Assembly (NCBI RefSeq): GCF_022919095.1
Contig: NZ_CP095073.1
Span: 62,001 to 126,000 of the forward strand
Source of the DNA: Halobacillus salinarum
Lineage (GTDB): Bacteria > Bacillota > Bacilli > Bacillales > Halobacillaceae
Direction of reading: 5' to 3'
DNA: 64,000 nt
Shown here: in pieces, positions 17,266 to 28,025 of the stretch
Numbering within the stretch: position 1 is the stretch's first letter
How the letters are laid out: each line of letters opens with the position of its first letter
Notes under the pieces: generated by a model
Told to the model about the DNA's origin: nothing
The model's input: the letters and a program-made list of their open reading frames with translations, nothing else
Database searches by the model: none
Position numbers and translations under genes: made by a program

Positions 17266-18449
17266 CGGAACAACATTCATTTCAAACACGTCTTTTGCAC
17301 AGTAAGCACAAATTCGATCCAGAAACGGGGGCGGTCAGCGTCCCGATTCAGCAGGCGTCTACGTTCCACCAGCAGGACTTTGACCAACCTGGCAAATATG
17401 ACTACAGCCGGTCCGGAAATCCGACGCGCGAGGCGCTAGAAGAAACGATTGCAAGTCTCGAGGGAGGCTCTTACGGTTTTGCTTTCGCTTCGGGGATGGC
17501 AGCTATTTCCACATCATTCATGCTGCTGTCGCAAGACGATCATGTCGTGATCTCTGAGGATGTATATGGCGGTACGTTCCGGATGATTCGAGATGTACTG
17601 ACTAAGTTTGGAATCGATCACAGCTTTGTAAACATGACTGATTTGCATGCCGTGGCTACTGCTATCAAGCCGAACACAAAGGTTGTGTACATTGAGACAC
17701 CATCGAACCCGTTATTAAACATTACCGATATCCGTGCGGTATCCAAGCTTGCCAAAGCTCACGGCTGCTTAACCTTTGTCGATAATACATTTATGACTCC
17801 TGCTCTGCAGAAGCCAATAGAACTCGGTGCAGATGTCGTGCTTCACAGTGCGACGAAATTTATCGCCGGCCATAGCGATGTTGTGGCCGGGCTCGCCGTC
17901 GTAAATAATGAGAGGCTTGCCGACCAGCTGGGGTTTTTACAAAATGCCTTCGGATCGATTCTTGGAGCCCATGACTGCTGGCTCGTCCTTCGAGGACTTA
18001 AAACCCTTCATTGCCGCTTGAAGCAGTCTTCTGAGTCAGCTTTTAAAATCGCATCGTATTTGACCCAGCATCCAAAAGTAGAAGAAGTGTATTATCCCGG
18101 CTTCACATCGCACCCAGGCGCTTCCACACATTCTTACCAGTCCGGAGGCCCTGGCGCTGTGTTATCCTTCAGACTGAAAGATGAAGCAGCCGTCAAAGAT
18201 TTTTCCAAGCACTTGGAAATCCCGGTTTTTGCTGTAAGTCTCGGGGCAGTGGAATCGATTCTTTCCTACCCTGCCCGCATGTCCCATGCCTCTATGCCTC
18301 GCGAAGAACGCTTGAAACGTGGTATCACAGACGGCCTCCTCCGTCTTTCTGTCGGACTGGAGCAGCCGGAGGATTTAATTCGTGATTTCGAAACGGCTCT
18401 CAATCAGGTGGAAGATCTTCCACTTGCAGCCGCAAAGGTAGGTGGTTAA
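17262..18449 (+). CDS. metC: Cystathionine beta-lyase
   Basis: The enzyme cleaves cystathionine to homocysteine, pyruvate and ammonia. The product has 395 residues of the Cys/Met-metabolism PLP family, paralogous to metI. Motifs are [39 protein letters not shown], and the PLP lysine in [17 protein letters not shown] 17262 overlaps the metI stop (ATGA) and has AAAGGAGG upstream. The split from metI into lyase and synthase roles is by gene order and similarity to B. subtilis YjcJ (MetC). Confidence 0.92.
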   Translation: MTEQHSFQTRLLHSKHKFDPETGAVSVPIQQASTFHQQDFDQPGKYDYSRSGNPTREALEETIASLEGGSYGFAFASGMAAISTSFMLLSQDDHVVISEDVYGGTFRMIRDVLTKFGIDHSFVNMTDLHAVATAIKPNTKVVYIETPSNPLLNITDIRAVSKLAKAHGCLTFVDNTFMTPALQKPIELGADVVLHSATKFIAGHSDVVAGLAVVNNERLADQLGFLQNAFGSILGAHDCWLVLRGLKTLHCRLKQSSESAFKIASYLTQHPKVEEVYYPGFTSHPGASTHSYQSGGPGAVLSFRLKDEAAVKDFSKHLEIPVFAVSLGAVESILSYPARMSHASMPREERLKRGITDGLLRLSVGLEQPEDLIRDFETALNQVEDLPLAAAKVGG

Positions 18450-18453
18450 ATCT

Positions 18454-20316
18454 ATGAAACTAATAGATGCACTAAACGAGCGGACGTTGATCGGTGATGG
18501 AGCGATGGGAACGCTATTGTATTCTTACGGCATTGACCAATGTTTTGAAGAGCTGAACCTTTCCCATGCCAAGGAAGTACTGAATGTTCACAAAGCCTAT
18601 GTTCACGCAGGTGCCGAAATTATTCAGACGAATACGTATGGAGCTAACTACGTGAAGCTTGCCCGTTATGGATTGGAAGAGCAAGTAAAGGAAATCAATA
18701 CGGCTGCCATCAAGCTTGCTAAACAGGCGGCGGGAGATCAATGCTATGTTGCGGGAACTGTCGGCGGTATCCGCGGAATCCAAAAACAAACCACCTCCCT
18801 TGAAGAAATAAAGCGAAGCTTTCGTGAACAGCTCTATTGCATGCTGTTCGAACAAGTCGATGCCATCCTTTTTGAAACCTATTTTGACTTGGAAGAACTG
18901 CTTGCAGTTCTGCACATCGCCAAAAAAGAAACCGATTTGCCTGTTATTGCTCAAGTATCCATGCATGAACCTGGTGTACTCCAAGACGGAACTCCGTTAA
19001 ACGAAGCTTTGGAATTAATTGAAAATAACGGTGCAGATGTCATCGGGGTAAATTGCCGCCTTGGTCCCTATCATATGATCCAGGCACTGGAGGACGTGCC
19101 CCTCCCTGATAAAGCCGTACTTTCTGCTTATCCAAATGCCAGTCTTCCGGATTATGATGACGGAAGATTAATCTACCCGACTGATCCCGAATATTTCAAA
19201 AAAAGCGCCTTGGCTTTATACGAGCAGGGAGCCCGGCTGATCGGAGGGTGCTGCGGCACAACTCCAGAACATATTGAAGCCATTGCTGCTTCCGTTAAAG
19301 GGAAAGCACCCATTCAATCTAAAACCGTGCCGGAAAAGAAAGTTCAGCCTAAAACCGAAGTCCAGGTAAAGGAGCGCAGCCCCCAACTTCATGAAATCGC
19401 AGCCGAACGACGTGCGATTATAGTGGAATTAGATCCGCCGAAGCGGCTTCGCACCGAGCGTTTCTTTGAAGGAGCAAAAGCGTTAAAAGAAGCCGGTGTG
19501 GACTCGGTTACGCTTGCCGATAATTCGCTTGCCTCCCCAAGAATCAGCAACACGGCAGCCGCTACACTCATCCATAATAAATTTAACATCAATCCGCTCG
19601 TTCACATTTCCTGCCGGGACAGAAATTTAATCGGACTTCAATCCCACTTGATGGGTCTGCATACACTCGGAATCAATGAAGTGCTGGCAGTAACCGGGGA
19701 CCCTACGAAGATTGGCGATTTTCCAGGGGCAACTTCTGTCTATGACCTATCTTCCTTCGATTTAATCTATTACATTAAGCAGCTTAACAAAGGGATTTCC
19801 TTTTCCGGTAAACCTTTAGGAGAAAACACGTCGTTTTCTGTTGCGGGTGCGTTCAACCCAAACGTTCGCAATTTAAACAGAGCAGTCGGACGAATTGAAA
19901 AGAAAATCAAATACGGAGCCGATTATTTTATCAGTCAGCCCGTTTACAGTGAAAAACAAATACTCGAAGTCTATGATGCTACCAAACATATAAAAGCCCC
20001 CATTTACCTTGGAGTTATGCCATTGACGAGTGCCCGGAATGCAGAATTTCTTCATAATGAAGTCCCTGGTATCAGTCTGTCCCCTGAAATTCGCGAGCGA
20101 ATGGAACTGTACAGCCATGACTCTGAGTTATCGCAGAAAGAAGGGATTGCGATCGCCAAATCCCTCATTGATGCAGCCCTTGATTTATTTAACGGGATCT
20201 ACTTAATCACTCCTTTTCTCCGCTACGAGATGACGGTGGAACTGACAAACTACATTCAACAAAAAACAAAGGAACAGCAAGAAAGGAAGACAGCGAATGG
20301 CATCCACATTGTTTAA
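18454..20316 (+). CDS. yitJ: Bifunctional homocysteine S-methyltransferase/methylenetetrahydrofolate reductase
   Basis: The product is 620 residues from ATG 18454, with AAGGTAGGTGG at good distance; GTG 18442 overlaps metC. The N-terminal half (about 1-285) is a homocysteine S-methyltransferase with [13 protein letters not shown], the first zinc Cys in GVNCRLGP and the Cys pair in [12 protein letters not shown] linker rich in Lys and Glu follows. The C-terminal half (about 320-610) is a MetF-type reductase with VELDPPKRL and SCRDRN, and the FAD segment [14 protein letters not shown]. In this operon the reductase half should supply 5-methyl-THF to MetH. Confidence 0.93.
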   Translation: MKLIDALNERTLIGDGAMGTLLYSYGIDQCFEELNLSHAKEVLNVHKAYVHAGAEIIQTNTYGANYVKLARYGLEEQVKEINTAAIKLAKQAAGDQCYVAGTVGGIRGIQKQTTSLEEIKRSFREQLYCMLFEQVDAILFETYFDLEELLAVLHIAKKETDLPVIAQVSMHEPGVLQDGTPLNEALELIENNGADVIGVNCRLGPYHMIQALEDVPLPDKAVLSAYPNASLPDYDDGRLIYPTDPEYFKKSALALYEQGARLIGGCCGTTPEHIEAIAASVKGKAPIQSKTVPEKKVQPKTEVQVKERSPQLHEIAAERRAIIVELDPPKRLRTERFFEGAKALKEAGVDSVTLADNSLASPRISNTAAATLIHNKFNINPLVHISCRDRNLIGLQSHLMGLHTLGINEVLAVTGDPTKIGDFPGATSVYDLSSFDLIYYIKQLNKGISFSGKPLGENTSFSVAGAFNPNVRNLNRAVGRIEKKIKYGADYFISQPVYSEKQILEVYDATKHIKAPIYLGVMPLTSARNAEFLHNEVPGISLSPEIRERMELYSHDSELSQKEGIAIAKSLIDAALDLFNGIYLITPFLRYEMTVELTNYIQQKTKEQQERKTANGIHIV

Positions 20317-23300
20317 CCAACAGCTGGAAAATAAAATTATGGTGCTTGATGGAGCAATGGGTACGATGCTTCAGCAGGCAGATCTTTCCCCTGAAGACTT
20401 TGGAGGAGAAGAATATGATGGGTGTAATGAATATTTAAATCTCACCTATCCGAGTCTGCTTGACTCGATTCACGCGGCTTACCTTGAAGCCGGATCAGAT
20501 ATTATTGAAACGAATACATTCGGGGCTACGAATTTGGTTCTTGATGAATATAACCTCGGGCATTTAGCTGAAAAAATTAATAAAAAAGCAGCTGAAATTG
20601 CAAAGCTCGCCGCTAACCGTTATTCCACTCCCGAAAAGCCCCGCTTCGTTGCTGGTGCCATGGGCCCAACAACGAAAACACTCTCCGTAACTGGCGGCAC
20701 GACCTTTGAAGCGTTAAGTGAAGCCTACGAGGAACAGGCACGAGGCTTAATTGCCGGCGGTGTCGACCTGCTGTTACTGGAAACGTCACAGGATATGTTA
20801 AATGTAAAAGCCGCTTACGTCGGCATAACCCGGGCGTTTAATACAACAGGAACGAAGCTTCCGCTTATGGTTTCAGGAACAATTGAGCCGATGGGTACGA
20901 CGCTTGCCGGGCAAAGCATCGAAGCGTTTTATTTGTCCCTTGAACACATGAATCCCACCGTAGTGGGGTTAAACTGCGCGACTGGCCCGGAATTTATGCG
21001 TGACCATTTGCGCTCCCTCTCCAATCTTGCTACGACCTCGGTCAGCTGTTATCCGAACGCAGGGCTGCCGGATGAGGAAGGCAATTATCACGAAACCCCG
21101 GCCTCGCTTGCGGAAAAGATCGCCGGGTTCGCTGAGAAAGGATGGTTGAATGTAGTCGGGGGCTGCTGTGGCACTACCCCGGCACATATTGAAGCCATTG
21201 CGGCAGCGGTGCGCGGAGGTGCTCCAAGACAAGCGCCTGCTTCTCATCCACATGCCATTTCAGGGATTGAACCATTTATTGATGAGGATAAAAGCAACCG
21301 TCCGATTCTCGTTGGCGAAAGAACTAACGTGATTGGATCAAGAAAGTTTAAGCGCCTGATTGCAGAAGAGAAATTCGAAGAAGCCTCCGAAGTAGCCAGG
21401 GCCCAGGTGAAAAAGGGTGCCCAAGTAATCGATATTTGTCTCGCTGACCCGGACCGCGAGGAACAGCAGGATATGGAAGCTTTTATGAAGCAAGTGATCA
21501 ATAAAGTAAAGGTTCCACTAGTTATCGATTCTACCGATGTAGAAGTACTGAGAACGGCCCTTATTTATTCCCAAGGAAAAGTCATCATTAACTCCATCAA
21601 TCTTGAAGATGGGGAGGAACGATTTAAAGAAGTTCTTCCCCTTGTGCAGCAATTCGGAGCAGCTGTCGTCGTCGGTACCATTGACGAAACGGGCATGGCC
21701 GTAACCGCAGAGCGAAAGCTTGAGATCGCTGAACGCTCCCGGGACCTGCTCGTGAACGAATACGGCTTGAATCCTTCTGATATTATCTTTGACCCACTCG
21801 TTTTTCCAATAGGAACGGGAGATGAACAATATATAGGTTCTGCCGAAGCTACCGTCGAAGGCATCCGCTTGATTAAAGAAGCCATGCCTGAGTGCCAGAC
21901 GATCCTCGGAATCAGCAATGTTTCCTTCGGTTTACCTCCTGTTGGAAGAGAAGTGTTAAATGCTGTTTACCTTTACCATTGCACAAAAGCAGGCTTGGAC
22001 TACGCGATTGTTAATACAGAAAAGCTCGAGCGCTACGCCTCTATTCCTAAAGACGAAATCCAACTGGCCGACGATTTACTATTTCGAACGACCGAAACGA
22101 CGCTTGCTGATTTTACCGCCCACTATCGCGGAAAGAAAAAGGAAGTAAAGGTCCCTGCTTCAACCATGACTTTAGCTGAGCGGCTTGCCCACTACGTGGT
22201 AGAAGGGACAAAGGAAGGACTGCTCCCTGATTTAGAGGAAGCCCTCAAACAGTACGATACACCGCTTGCTGTCATCAATGGACCTCTAATGGACGGCATG
22301 GCGGAAGTCGGCCGACTGTTTAACGATAATCAGCTGATTGTCGCAGAAGTTCTGCAAAGTGCAGAAGTCATGAAAGCATCCGTAGCATTTCTTGAGCCTC
22401 ATATGGAAAAACAGGACAATTCCAGTAAAAAAGGAAAAGTCCTGTTGGCCACCGTTAAAGGCGATGTCCACGACATAGGCAAAAACCTGGTGGAAATAAT
22501 TTTAAGTAACAATGGCTTTGAAGTAGTAGATCTCGGCATTAAAGTCACCCCGTCAGACTTAATCAAACAAATCAAGGAAGAAAAACCAAATTTTATAGGC
22601 TTATCTGGATTACTCGTTAAATCTGCTCAGCAAATGGTCTTAACGGCTCAAGACTTGACCCAGCAGAAAATTTCCCTTCCTATCCTTGTCGGGGGTGCGG
22701 CGCTTTCGAGAAAATTCACCCATACGAAGATCGCTACCCAGTATGAAGGACCGGTTTTTTATGCGAAGGACGCTATGGACGGATTATCCATTTCCAACCG
22801 CCTTAGCAGCAAAGAAGAACGAGAAATCCTGTTAAAAGAACAAACCGAGAAGCAGGCGAAGGCCCTGTCCGGCCACACGAAGCAGCAGGCAGAAAAAACA
22901 GCAACAGCTGTTGCCGAGAAACCAAAATCATCGGTATCTCAAGATGTACCTATCCATGTCCCCAACGATTTTGAACAGCATCTGATTCGAAACTATTCGA
23001 TTGCGCATATTGAACCTTATATTAATCAGCAAATGTTGCTAGGACACCATCTCGGACTAAAAGGAAAAGTAACCCGCCTGTTTGAAGAAAGAAATGAAAA
23101 AGCACTGCAATTAAAAGCCGTTGTTGAAGAATTACTCACAAAAGCAAAGCAGGAAAGCTGGATTCAGCCCTCTGCACTTTACCGTTTCTTCCCAGCCCAG
23201 TCCAATGGAGACGACGTCCTGATTTATGATCCATCTGACCATCAGACCGTAATCGAACGATTTACGTTTCCTCGTCAGAATAGATCCCCTTATCTGTGCT

Positions 23301-23749
23301 TGGCGGATTATTTGAAACCGGTCGACAGTAAGGAAATGGACTATGTTGGTTTTTTTGCTGTCACTGCGGGCAAAGGAATCCGTCAACGTTCGGTCGAGTT
23401 AAAAGAAAACGGTGATTATTTGAAAAGTCATGCTCTGCAGGCACTGGCGCTTGAAACCGCCGAAGGACTCGCAGAACACGTTCATCAGCTGATGAGAGAT
23501 AAATGGGGGTTCCCAGATTCGACAGATTTCACAATGCAGGAGCGGTTTTCAGCCAAATACCAAGGACAGCGGTATTCCTTCGGTTATCCTGCCTGTCCTG
23601 AACTTGAGGATCAAAAGAAACTGTTTTCCCTCATTGAACCTGAACAGATTGATATTGAGCTGACCGATGGGTTTATGATGGAACCGGAAGCGTCTGTAAC
23701 CGCAATTGTATTCTCCCACCCGGAAGCACGTTATTTTAATGTGCAGTAA
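20297..23749 (+). CDS. metH: Cobalamin-dependent methionine synthase
   Basis: The product has 1150 residues. Modules are a homocysteine domain (about 1-300; NCATGPE and [11 protein letters not shown] zinc cysteines), a pterin domain (about 330-600; [16 protein letters not shown]), a helical cap and B12 domain (about 630-860; cobalt-ligand His in [12 protein letters not shown]), and an AdoMet reactivation domain (about 900-1150; [26 protein letters not shown]). The full set means it can repair oxidised cobalamin. AAGGAAGA precedes ATG 20297, which overlaps the yitJ gene by 20 bases. It needs vitamin B12; no B12-independent MetE is seen in the window. Last gene of the S-box operon. Confidence 0.96.
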   Translation: MASTLFNQQLENKIMVLDGAMGTMLQQADLSPEDFGGEEYDGCNEYLNLTYPSLLDSIHAAYLEAGSDIIETNTFGATNLVLDEYNLGHLAEKINKKAAEIAKLAANRYSTPEKPRFVAGAMGPTTKTLSVTGGTTFEALSEAYEEQARGLIAGGVDLLLLETSQDMLNVKAAYVGITRAFNTTGTKLPLMVSGTIEPMGTTLAGQSIEAFYLSLEHMNPTVVGLNCATGPEFMRDHLRSLSNLATTSVSCYPNAGLPDEEGNYHETPASLAEKIAGFAEKGWLNVVGGCCGTTPAHIEAIAAAVRGGAPRQAPASHPHAISGIEPFIDEDKSNRPILVGERTNVIGSRKFKRLIAEEKFEEASEVARAQVKKGAQVIDICLADPDREEQQDMEAFMKQVINKVKVPLVIDSTDVEVLRTALIYSQGKVIINSINLEDGEERFKEVLPLVQQFGAAVVVGTIDETGMAVTAERKLEIAERSRDLLVNEYGLNPSDIIFDPLVFPIGTGDEQYIGSAEATVEGIRLIKEAMPECQTILGISNVSFGLPPVGREVLNAVYLYHCTKAGLDYAIVNTEKLERYASIPKDEIQLADDLLFRTTETTLADFTAHYRGKKKEVKVPASTMTLAERLAHYVVEGTKEGLLPDLEEALKQYDTPLAVINGPLMDGMAEVGRLFNDNQLIVAEVLQSAEVMKASVAFLEPHMEKQDNSSKKGKVLLATVKGDVHDIGKNLVEIILSNNGFEVVDLGIKVTPSDLIKQIKEEKPNFIGLSGLLVKSAQQMVLTAQDLTQQKISLPILVGGAALSRKFTHTKIATQYEGPVFYAKDAMDGLSISNRLSSKEEREILLKEQTEKQAKALSGHTKQQAEKTATAVAEKPKSSVSQDVPIHVPNDFEQHLIRNYSIAHIEPYINQQMLLGHHLGLKGKVTRLFEERNEKALQLKAVVEELLTKAKQESWIQPSALYRFFPAQSNGDDVLIYDPSDHQTVIERFTFPRQNRSPYLCLADYLKPVDSKEMDYVGFFAVTAGKGIRQRSVELKENGDYLKSHALQALALETAEGLAEHVHQLMRDKWGFPDSTDFTMQERFSAKYQGQRYSFGYPACPELEDQKKLFSLIEPEQIDIELTDGFMMEPEASVTAIVFSHPEARYFNVQ

Positions 23750-24079
23750 AAGAAAGGGCTGGGACGTAATTAAAAACCGGGAATGAAGGGAGAGAAATTC
23801 CAAAGCCATCGATAGGACTAAATAATCGCTTCGGAAATACACTCTGCTTTTCGCGGGCCTACAGGACGTAGCTCAGTCGATGTGGCAAAGAACGTACCAC
23901 ATCGAACTTCCTTGCGGAAAGAGAAATCTTCTGTCTGAGCGGCCATGCTCCAACCATCTTATAAGAAGTTGAAGTTCCACTAACCTAAAAATCCGAACGA
24001 GGGTGAAGTCTTATCGTAATAAGTTCACCTTCATTCGGATTTATATGGGCTGAAGCTCTTTTGTCCCAGCCCCTTCTTT
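23749..24079. repeat. Non-coding element bounded by 17-base inverted repeats, containing repeat copy B
   Basis: AAAGAAAGGGCTGGGAC-like DNA at about 23749-23765 is repeated inverted, with one mismatch, at 24063-24079. Inside are CCTACAGGACGTAGCTC followed by the hairpin GATGTGG...CCACATC and TCGAACTTCCTT (copy B of the element near 7760), an outer pairing CTTTTCGC / GCGGAAAG, and a long hairpin at 23990-24042. No reading frame is credible. Confidence 0.6.
23990..24042. terminator. Long imperfect hairpin after metH
   Basis: AATCCGAACGAGGGTGAA pairs with TTCACCTTCATTCGGATT around the sub-hairpin CTTATCGTAATAAG. It is a likely transcript end for the met operon, though its T tract is short. Confidence 0.5.
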
Positions 24080-24103
24080 ATTCTAAGCGAAGCCATCCTC
24101 AAG

Positions 24104-24631
24104 CTAGGAATCCAAATATTTCTCCATGCGGATATCTCCCCACTTTTTCCCTTTCCAAAAGGTAAAGTCTTCTATATAACCGATTTCCTTGTAACCCAGT
24201 TTTTTATAAAGGCTGATCGCTTGCTTGTTAAATTCAAATACGCCTAACCCAATGCGTTTCAGCCCTTGCCTCTTAATCTGTTCTTCCAAAAATTCGATGG
24301 CTTTAAAACCAAATCCTTTCCCTCTTCCATCCGGCTCTCCAATTGTTATTCCAATCCAGGCGGTACCTGTCTCTTTTTTATAGAGCATATCTGGGTCCAC
24401 CATATAATTCATTTCACCTATCAATTGCTCATCTAAATACATTAAATAAACGCGCTGATGTTCAAGCCGTCCAATCAGTTCATCTCGACTAATGTTGCTG
24501 CGCTGTTTTAACCCGGCCTCGTCTTTATATGGGTGGATCAGCGGAAGTAATGCTTCATCATTTTCCCACCTGTTAAACGCTTCGATTACGTCAGCGGCAG
24601 GTTCAATTAATGCTTTGAAATACAGTTCCAT
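24104..24631 (-). CDS. GNAT-family N-acetyltransferase
   Basis: The product has 175 residues. The acetyl-CoA motif reads IGITIGEPDGRGKGFGFKAIEFL (key part GRGKGFG) and is followed by the typical RIGLGVFEFNKQAISLYKKLGY. The substrate is unknown; the fold around NKQAISLYKKLG is that of RimJ/RimL/SpeG-like enzymes. AGGGGAG lies before ATG 24631. It is a single gene, convergent with the met operon. Confidence 0.9.
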   Translation of the reverse strand: MELYFKALIEPAADVIEAFNRWENDEALLPLIHPYKDEAGLKQRSNISRDELIGRLEHQRVYLMYLDEQLIGEMNYMVDPDMLYKKETGTAWIGITIGEPDGRGKGFGFKAIEFLEEQIKRQGLKRIGLGVFEFNKQAISLYKKLGYKEIGYIEDFTFWKGKKWGDIRMEKYLDS

Positions 24632-24942
24632 TCTATTATTCTCCCCTCTTCACCTTCTCCAAAAATGTGCTCGAAATAGAACTAAATCACATGTAATAAT
24701 TCGTCGCTTACAAAAACTATGTTGATGCATCCCTCTCAAGCCTCTATTAATGAAAGATAATAGTTAGATTATGACATAGGAATACCGACAATAGTTGAAA
24801 AAATCTCTAAACTCCCGACTGTGCCACCAGCACCCCGAAAGATTTATCCCACTAACCTTGAAAGTTCTGCACTCCTTGAACTAATAAAATCATGTAAAAA
24901 CCCCTTGTCATTGTTAAATGAGTACAAGGGGTTTTCTAATTT
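24632..24942. other. Intergenic region without a gene
   Basis: AT-rich DNA of about 310 bases. The only structure seen is the terminator at 24895-24938. The left part must hold the promoter of the acetyltransferase gene on the minus strand, but no convincing boxes were found. Confidence 0.6.
24895..24938 (-). terminator. Terminator of the DUF3892 gene
   Basis: AACCCCTTGT / ACAAGGGGTT, a 10-bp perfect stem with a 15-base loop; on the minus strand it is followed by TTT. Confidence 0.8.
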
Positions 24943-25167
24943 CTAAAAGCTTGGCAGATTATCCAGGTTGTTCGAGACGTCACCATCCGGATCACTCCTG
25001 AGATGCTCTTCTCCGTCTTTACCGCGAAACAAATTGACGTGGTCAAGTGCTCCTTCTCTAGCCATTTGCTGTGCTTGTTTGTAATCTACCACTTCTCCTG
25101 AAGACAGCTTCATTTCTACAATGCTGCCCTGTCCATTTTTTCTAACGGCAATAATTCTTTCCGCCAA
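24943..25167 (-). CDS. DUF3892 small protein
   Basis: The product has 74 residues without a signal or membrane helix. It starts AERIIAVRKNGQGSIVEMKL and has the DUF3892 pattern of a short beta-rich domain with GEVVDYKQAQQMAREG and a polar tail rich in Asp and Asn. AGGAGGCGAT lies before ATG 25167. Such proteins are widespread in Bacillus and of unknown function. Single gene with its own terminator, divergent from bioY. Confidence 0.82.
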   Translation of the reverse strand: MAERIIAVRKNGQGSIVEMKLSSGEVVDYKQAQQMAREGALDHVNLFRGKDGEEHLRSDPDGDVSNNLDNLPSF

Positions 25168-25225
25168 AGCAATCGCCTCCTTTTTCTTAGTATGGAAAAA
25201 AAACCAACCTCTATGCCCCTTGTTT

Positions 25226-25278
25226 TTGTAAACCTAAATTATTTTAAGTTGACATTTAACAGCATTCTCTTCTATTCT
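25226..25278 (+). promoter_or_regulatory. bioY promoter with a candidate BirA operator
   Basis: TTGACA (25249-25254) and TATTCT (25273-25278) are 18 bases apart. Overlapping the -35 is TTGTAAACC-N12-AGTTGACAT (25226-25255). The left half fits the biotin-repressor half site exactly; the right half is degenerate and the spacing is one shorter than in B. subtilis bioW. Repression by BirA-biotinyl-AMP is plausible. Confidence 0.5.
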
Positions 25279-25312
25279 TAAATAGTAAATCTTGTACAAA
25301 GGAGGAATTTAT

Positions 25313-25906
25313 TTGAGATCCAACAATTGGACAGCTTTAGACTTAACAATCGGAAGTTTATTTGTTGCCCTCATGGCAATCGGGGCAAACATTACCTCAA
25401 TCGTCCCGTTTTTAGTCATCGGAGGCGTGCCCATTACACTGCAGACCTTCTTTGCTGTGCTCGCTGGGTTAGTGCTCGGGAGCAGGCTTGGTGCTTTTTC
25501 AATGGTAGTCTACATGGTTCTGGGTCTTGCAGGAGCCCCTGTTTTTGCCCAGTTCAAAGGCGGACTTTCCATGGCACTGGCGCCGACATTTGGTTTTATT
25601 GTCTCTTTTATTATTGTCGCTTTCATCGTTGGAAAACTAGCCGAAACAAAGCGGAACACTGCTATCTATGTAACAGCTGCCATAATCGGGATGGCTGTTA
25701 ATTATTTTTTCGGCACAAACTGGATGTATGCTGCTTACCGTTTCTGGTTTAATGCACCAGAAGGGTTTACCTACCAAATGGCCTGGTATTGGATGATCTT
25801 TCCCCTTCCTAAGGACTTAATCTTATCAGTTCTTGCAGGACTGCTCGGTTATCGTCTGGAAAAAAGCGTTCTTTCAAGGAGCCGTTTTAGAAAGCAGGCA
25901 GCTTAA
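25313..25906 (+). CDS. bioY: Biotin transporter BioY
   Basis: This is the substrate-binding S component of an ECF-type vitamin importer. The product has 197 residues and about six membrane helices. Typical segments are the LTIGSLFVALMAIGANI start, GGVPITLQTFFAVLAGLVLGSRLG, and YMVLGLAGAPVFAQFKGG. TTG 25313 is set by AAAGGAGG 7 bases upstream; a longer start at 25292 has no ribosome site. It precedes bioB by 17 bases. With no other bio genes here, the cell may live on imported biotin or dethiobiotin. Confidence 0.94.
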   Translation: MRSNNWTALDLTIGSLFVALMAIGANITSIVPFLVIGGVPITLQTFFAVLAGLVLGSRLGAFSMVVYMVLGLAGAPVFAQFKGGLSMALAPTFGFIVSFIIVAFIVGKLAETKRNTAIYVTAAIIGMAVNYFFGTNWMYAAYRFWFNAPEGFTYQMAWYWMIFPLPKDLILSVLAGLLGYRLEKSVLSRSRFRKQAA

Positions 25907-25923
25907 TAAGAGAGGATGGTTTC

Positions 25924-26904
25924 ATGAATTGGAAGATAGTTGCAGAGAGAGTGCTTGCAGGGCATGAACTCGCCGATGGCGAAGCGTTGTCCGTACTCAA
26001 CTGCCCGGATGAAGATTTGCTTGAACTTTTACATAGCGCTTATCAAGTCAGAAAGAAATATTATGGTAATGACGTCAAATTAAATATGATTATTAATACT
26101 AAATCTGGATTTTGTCCTGAAAATTGCGGGTATTGTGCCCAGTCCATTGATTCAAAAGCCCCTATTCCGAAGTACCGGATGATGGATAAGAAAACGATTG
26201 TAAAAGGGGCTGAAACAGCGTATCGAATGAAATCGGGAACGTATTGTATCGTAGCCAGCGGTCGTGGACCGACCAACAGAGAGTTAAACCAAGTGGTGGA
26301 TGCGGTCCGAGAAATTAAAGCCAGCTATGACTTGAAAATCTGCGCCTGCCTGGGCTTATTAAAGCCGGAGCAAGCCGCCCGCCTGAAGGATGCGGGCGTC
26401 GATCGGTACAATCATAATATTAATACTTCTGAAGCTCATCATGATCACATTACAACCTCTCACACGTACGATGACCGCGTAGAAACAGTGGAATCAGCCA
26501 AATCAGCAGGGATGTCACCTTGCTCTGGTGTGATTGTGGGAATGAAGGAAACAAAACAGGACGTGATCGCAATGGCAAGAGCATTAAAAGCTATCGATGC
26601 CGATTCGATTCCTGTTAATTTTCTTCATGCCATAGATGGTACAGCTTTAGAAGGTACAGACGAACTAACTCCACTCTACTGCCTGAAGGTGTTGTGTCTC
26701 TTTAGATTGATTAACCCAACAAAAGAAATACGTATCGCAGGTGGACGGGAAGTCAACCTGCGAAGTCTGCAGCCGTTTGGGTTATACCCGGCTAATTCGA
26801 TTTTTGTCGGAGACTATTTAACTACCGAAGGCCAGGAGAGTACCGCAGACCATCTAATGCTGAAAGATCTCGGGTTTAATGTTGATTATGTAACCTCACA
26901 TTAA
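25924..26904 (+). CDS. bioB: Biotin synthase
   Basis: This radical-SAM enzyme inserts sulfur into dethiobiotin. The product has 326 residues. The radical-SAM cluster motif is CPENCGYC (C-x3-C-x2-C), followed by VASGRGPTNREL, CACLGLLK, YNHNINTS and the auxiliary-cluster region ending in IRIAGGREVNLRSLQP. AGAGAGGA precedes ATG 25924. Together with bioY this gives a mini-locus of uptake plus last step, which fits use of external dethiobiotin unless bioWAFD lie elsewhere. Confidence 0.94.
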   Translation: MNWKIVAERVLAGHELADGEALSVLNCPDEDLLELLHSAYQVRKKYYGNDVKLNMIINTKSGFCPENCGYCAQSIDSKAPIPKYRMMDKKTIVKGAETAYRMKSGTYCIVASGRGPTNRELNQVVDAVREIKASYDLKICACLGLLKPEQAARLKDAGVDRYNHNINTSEAHHDHITTSHTYDDRVETVESAKSAGMSPCSGVIVGMKETKQDVIAMARALKAIDADSIPVNFLHAIDGTALEGTDELTPLYCLKVLCLFRLINPTKEIRIAGGREVNLRSLQPFGLYPANSIFVGDYLTTEGQESTADHLMLKDLGFNVDYVTSH

Positions 26905-26926
26905 TCATAGAAGACAAAAGATAAAA

Positions 26927-26968
26927 AACTTGCAGATATCATTCCATGTTTATCTGCAAGTTTCTTAA
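26927..26968. terminator. Terminator between bioB and the reductase gene
   Basis: AAACTTGCAGATA / TATCTGCAAGTTT with an 11-13 base loop between two converging genes. The stem resembles the recurring AAGCTTGYAGA family. Confidence 0.75.
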
Positions 26969-26983
26969 ATTCTTATCTGTTTG

Positions 26984-27967
26984 CTACTTCTCAGCATGCT
27001 TATAGATCACAGTGCTGTAAACTTGAGACTTTGCTTTTGGATCAAGGTATTTCTTAATCCCATTCACCGCAGTCATTGCTTCACTAAATCCTGAAGCAAT
27101 AAGCATTGTTTTATGAGGATAGACGACAGCATCACCAGCTGCAAAGATACCCGGCCGGTCCGTCCCCATGTCATTCTGAACAGGAAGCCTTCCTTTATCT
27201 GTAGTTAATCCCCACTCCCCATACAGACTCTTGTCGATTTTCAGTCCTTCATAAACGAGGATGTCATCAACATTTAGTTTTTTCCCGTTACTGATCACCA
27301 CATTTTCCAACTGACCACCTCTGCCTTCTACCCGTTCCACTTTTGTCTCTTTATGAACGGTTACGGAGGACTGCTCGAGGATTTCGATATCCTGTTCATA
27401 CACGGCTTTAAATTCTGAACCATGATTTATAAGATGAACGTCTTTGGCTACCTTCTCAAGTGCAAGGGCCCAGTCAATTCCTACTCGGCTGTCTGAAATC
27501 ACAACAGCTCTCTTTCCCTCGTACTGGGACAGATTCTGGATTGTATAATGAATGCGCTCTTCATACGCTTTACTTCCTTCTACCGCCAAAGGCTGCATTT
27601 CAAAGGTCCCAAGCCCCGAAGCTATCAGGACCGACTTACTATAATGCTTCTGACCTCCACTGCTCTTTAATAAAAATGTTCCATCCGTGTTTGTAACGAT
27701 CGATTCTATTTTCTCCCCAGTGACGAATTCCGGCTGGACGCTTACGGCTTGTTCTTCTACTCCGGCTACCAGATCTTCACCGGTTACACCGAAAAATCCT
27801 CCTACATCATATATCGCCTTTTCCGGGTAGAAGAAGGACACTTTTCCTCCCGTTTGAGGCTGATATTCAATCACTTTTGTCTTTAAATCCCGCATTCCAC
27901 AATAAAAAGCTGCATACAGACCTGTTGTTCCTGCACCGATAATCGTCACATCGTAAAGATCAGTCAT
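26984..27967 (-). CDS. Ferredoxin/flavodoxin-NADP reductase, thioredoxin-reductase-like (YumC/YcgT type)
   Basis: The product is 327 residues. An FAD site is at the N-terminus (TIIGAGTTGLYAAFYCGMR) and an NADP site in the middle (VVISDSRVGIDWAL, an altered GxGxxG), with the FAD-closing motif IFAAGDAV near residue 280. The CxxC redox pair of thioredoxin reductase is absent, as in type-2 ferredoxin-NADP reductases. AAAGGGAG precedes ATG 27967. A near-perfect Fur box lies about 60 bases upstream, which favours the Fur-controlled B. subtilis YcgT-like group, likely to reduce flavodoxin or ferric carriers in low iron. Confidence 0.88.
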   Translation of the reverse strand: MTDLYDVTIIGAGTTGLYAAFYCGMRDLKTKVIEYQPQTGGKVSFFYPEKAIYDVGGFFGVTGEDLVAGVEEQAVSVQPEFVTGEKIESIVTNTDGTFLLKSSGGQKHYSKSVLIASGLGTFEMQPLAVEGSKAYEERIHYTIQNLSQYEGKRAVVISDSRVGIDWALALEKVAKDVHLINHGSEFKAVYEQDIEILEQSSVTVHKETKVERVEGRGGQLENVVISNGKKLNVDDILVYEGLKIDKSLYGEWGLTTDKGRLPVQNDMGTDRPGIFAAGDAVVYPHKTMLIASGFSEAMTAVNGIKKYLDPKAKSQVYSTVIYKHAEK

Positions 27968-28025
27968 ACACCTTACTCCCTTTTCTATTTATTACTCTAT
28001 CTATCTATTTAATCATCTGCCATAT

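Noticed and set aside
23749-24079. Insertion sequence or transposase remnant
   Set aside because: The inverted ends are short and no transposase-like frame is inside; kept as a small non-coding repeat only.
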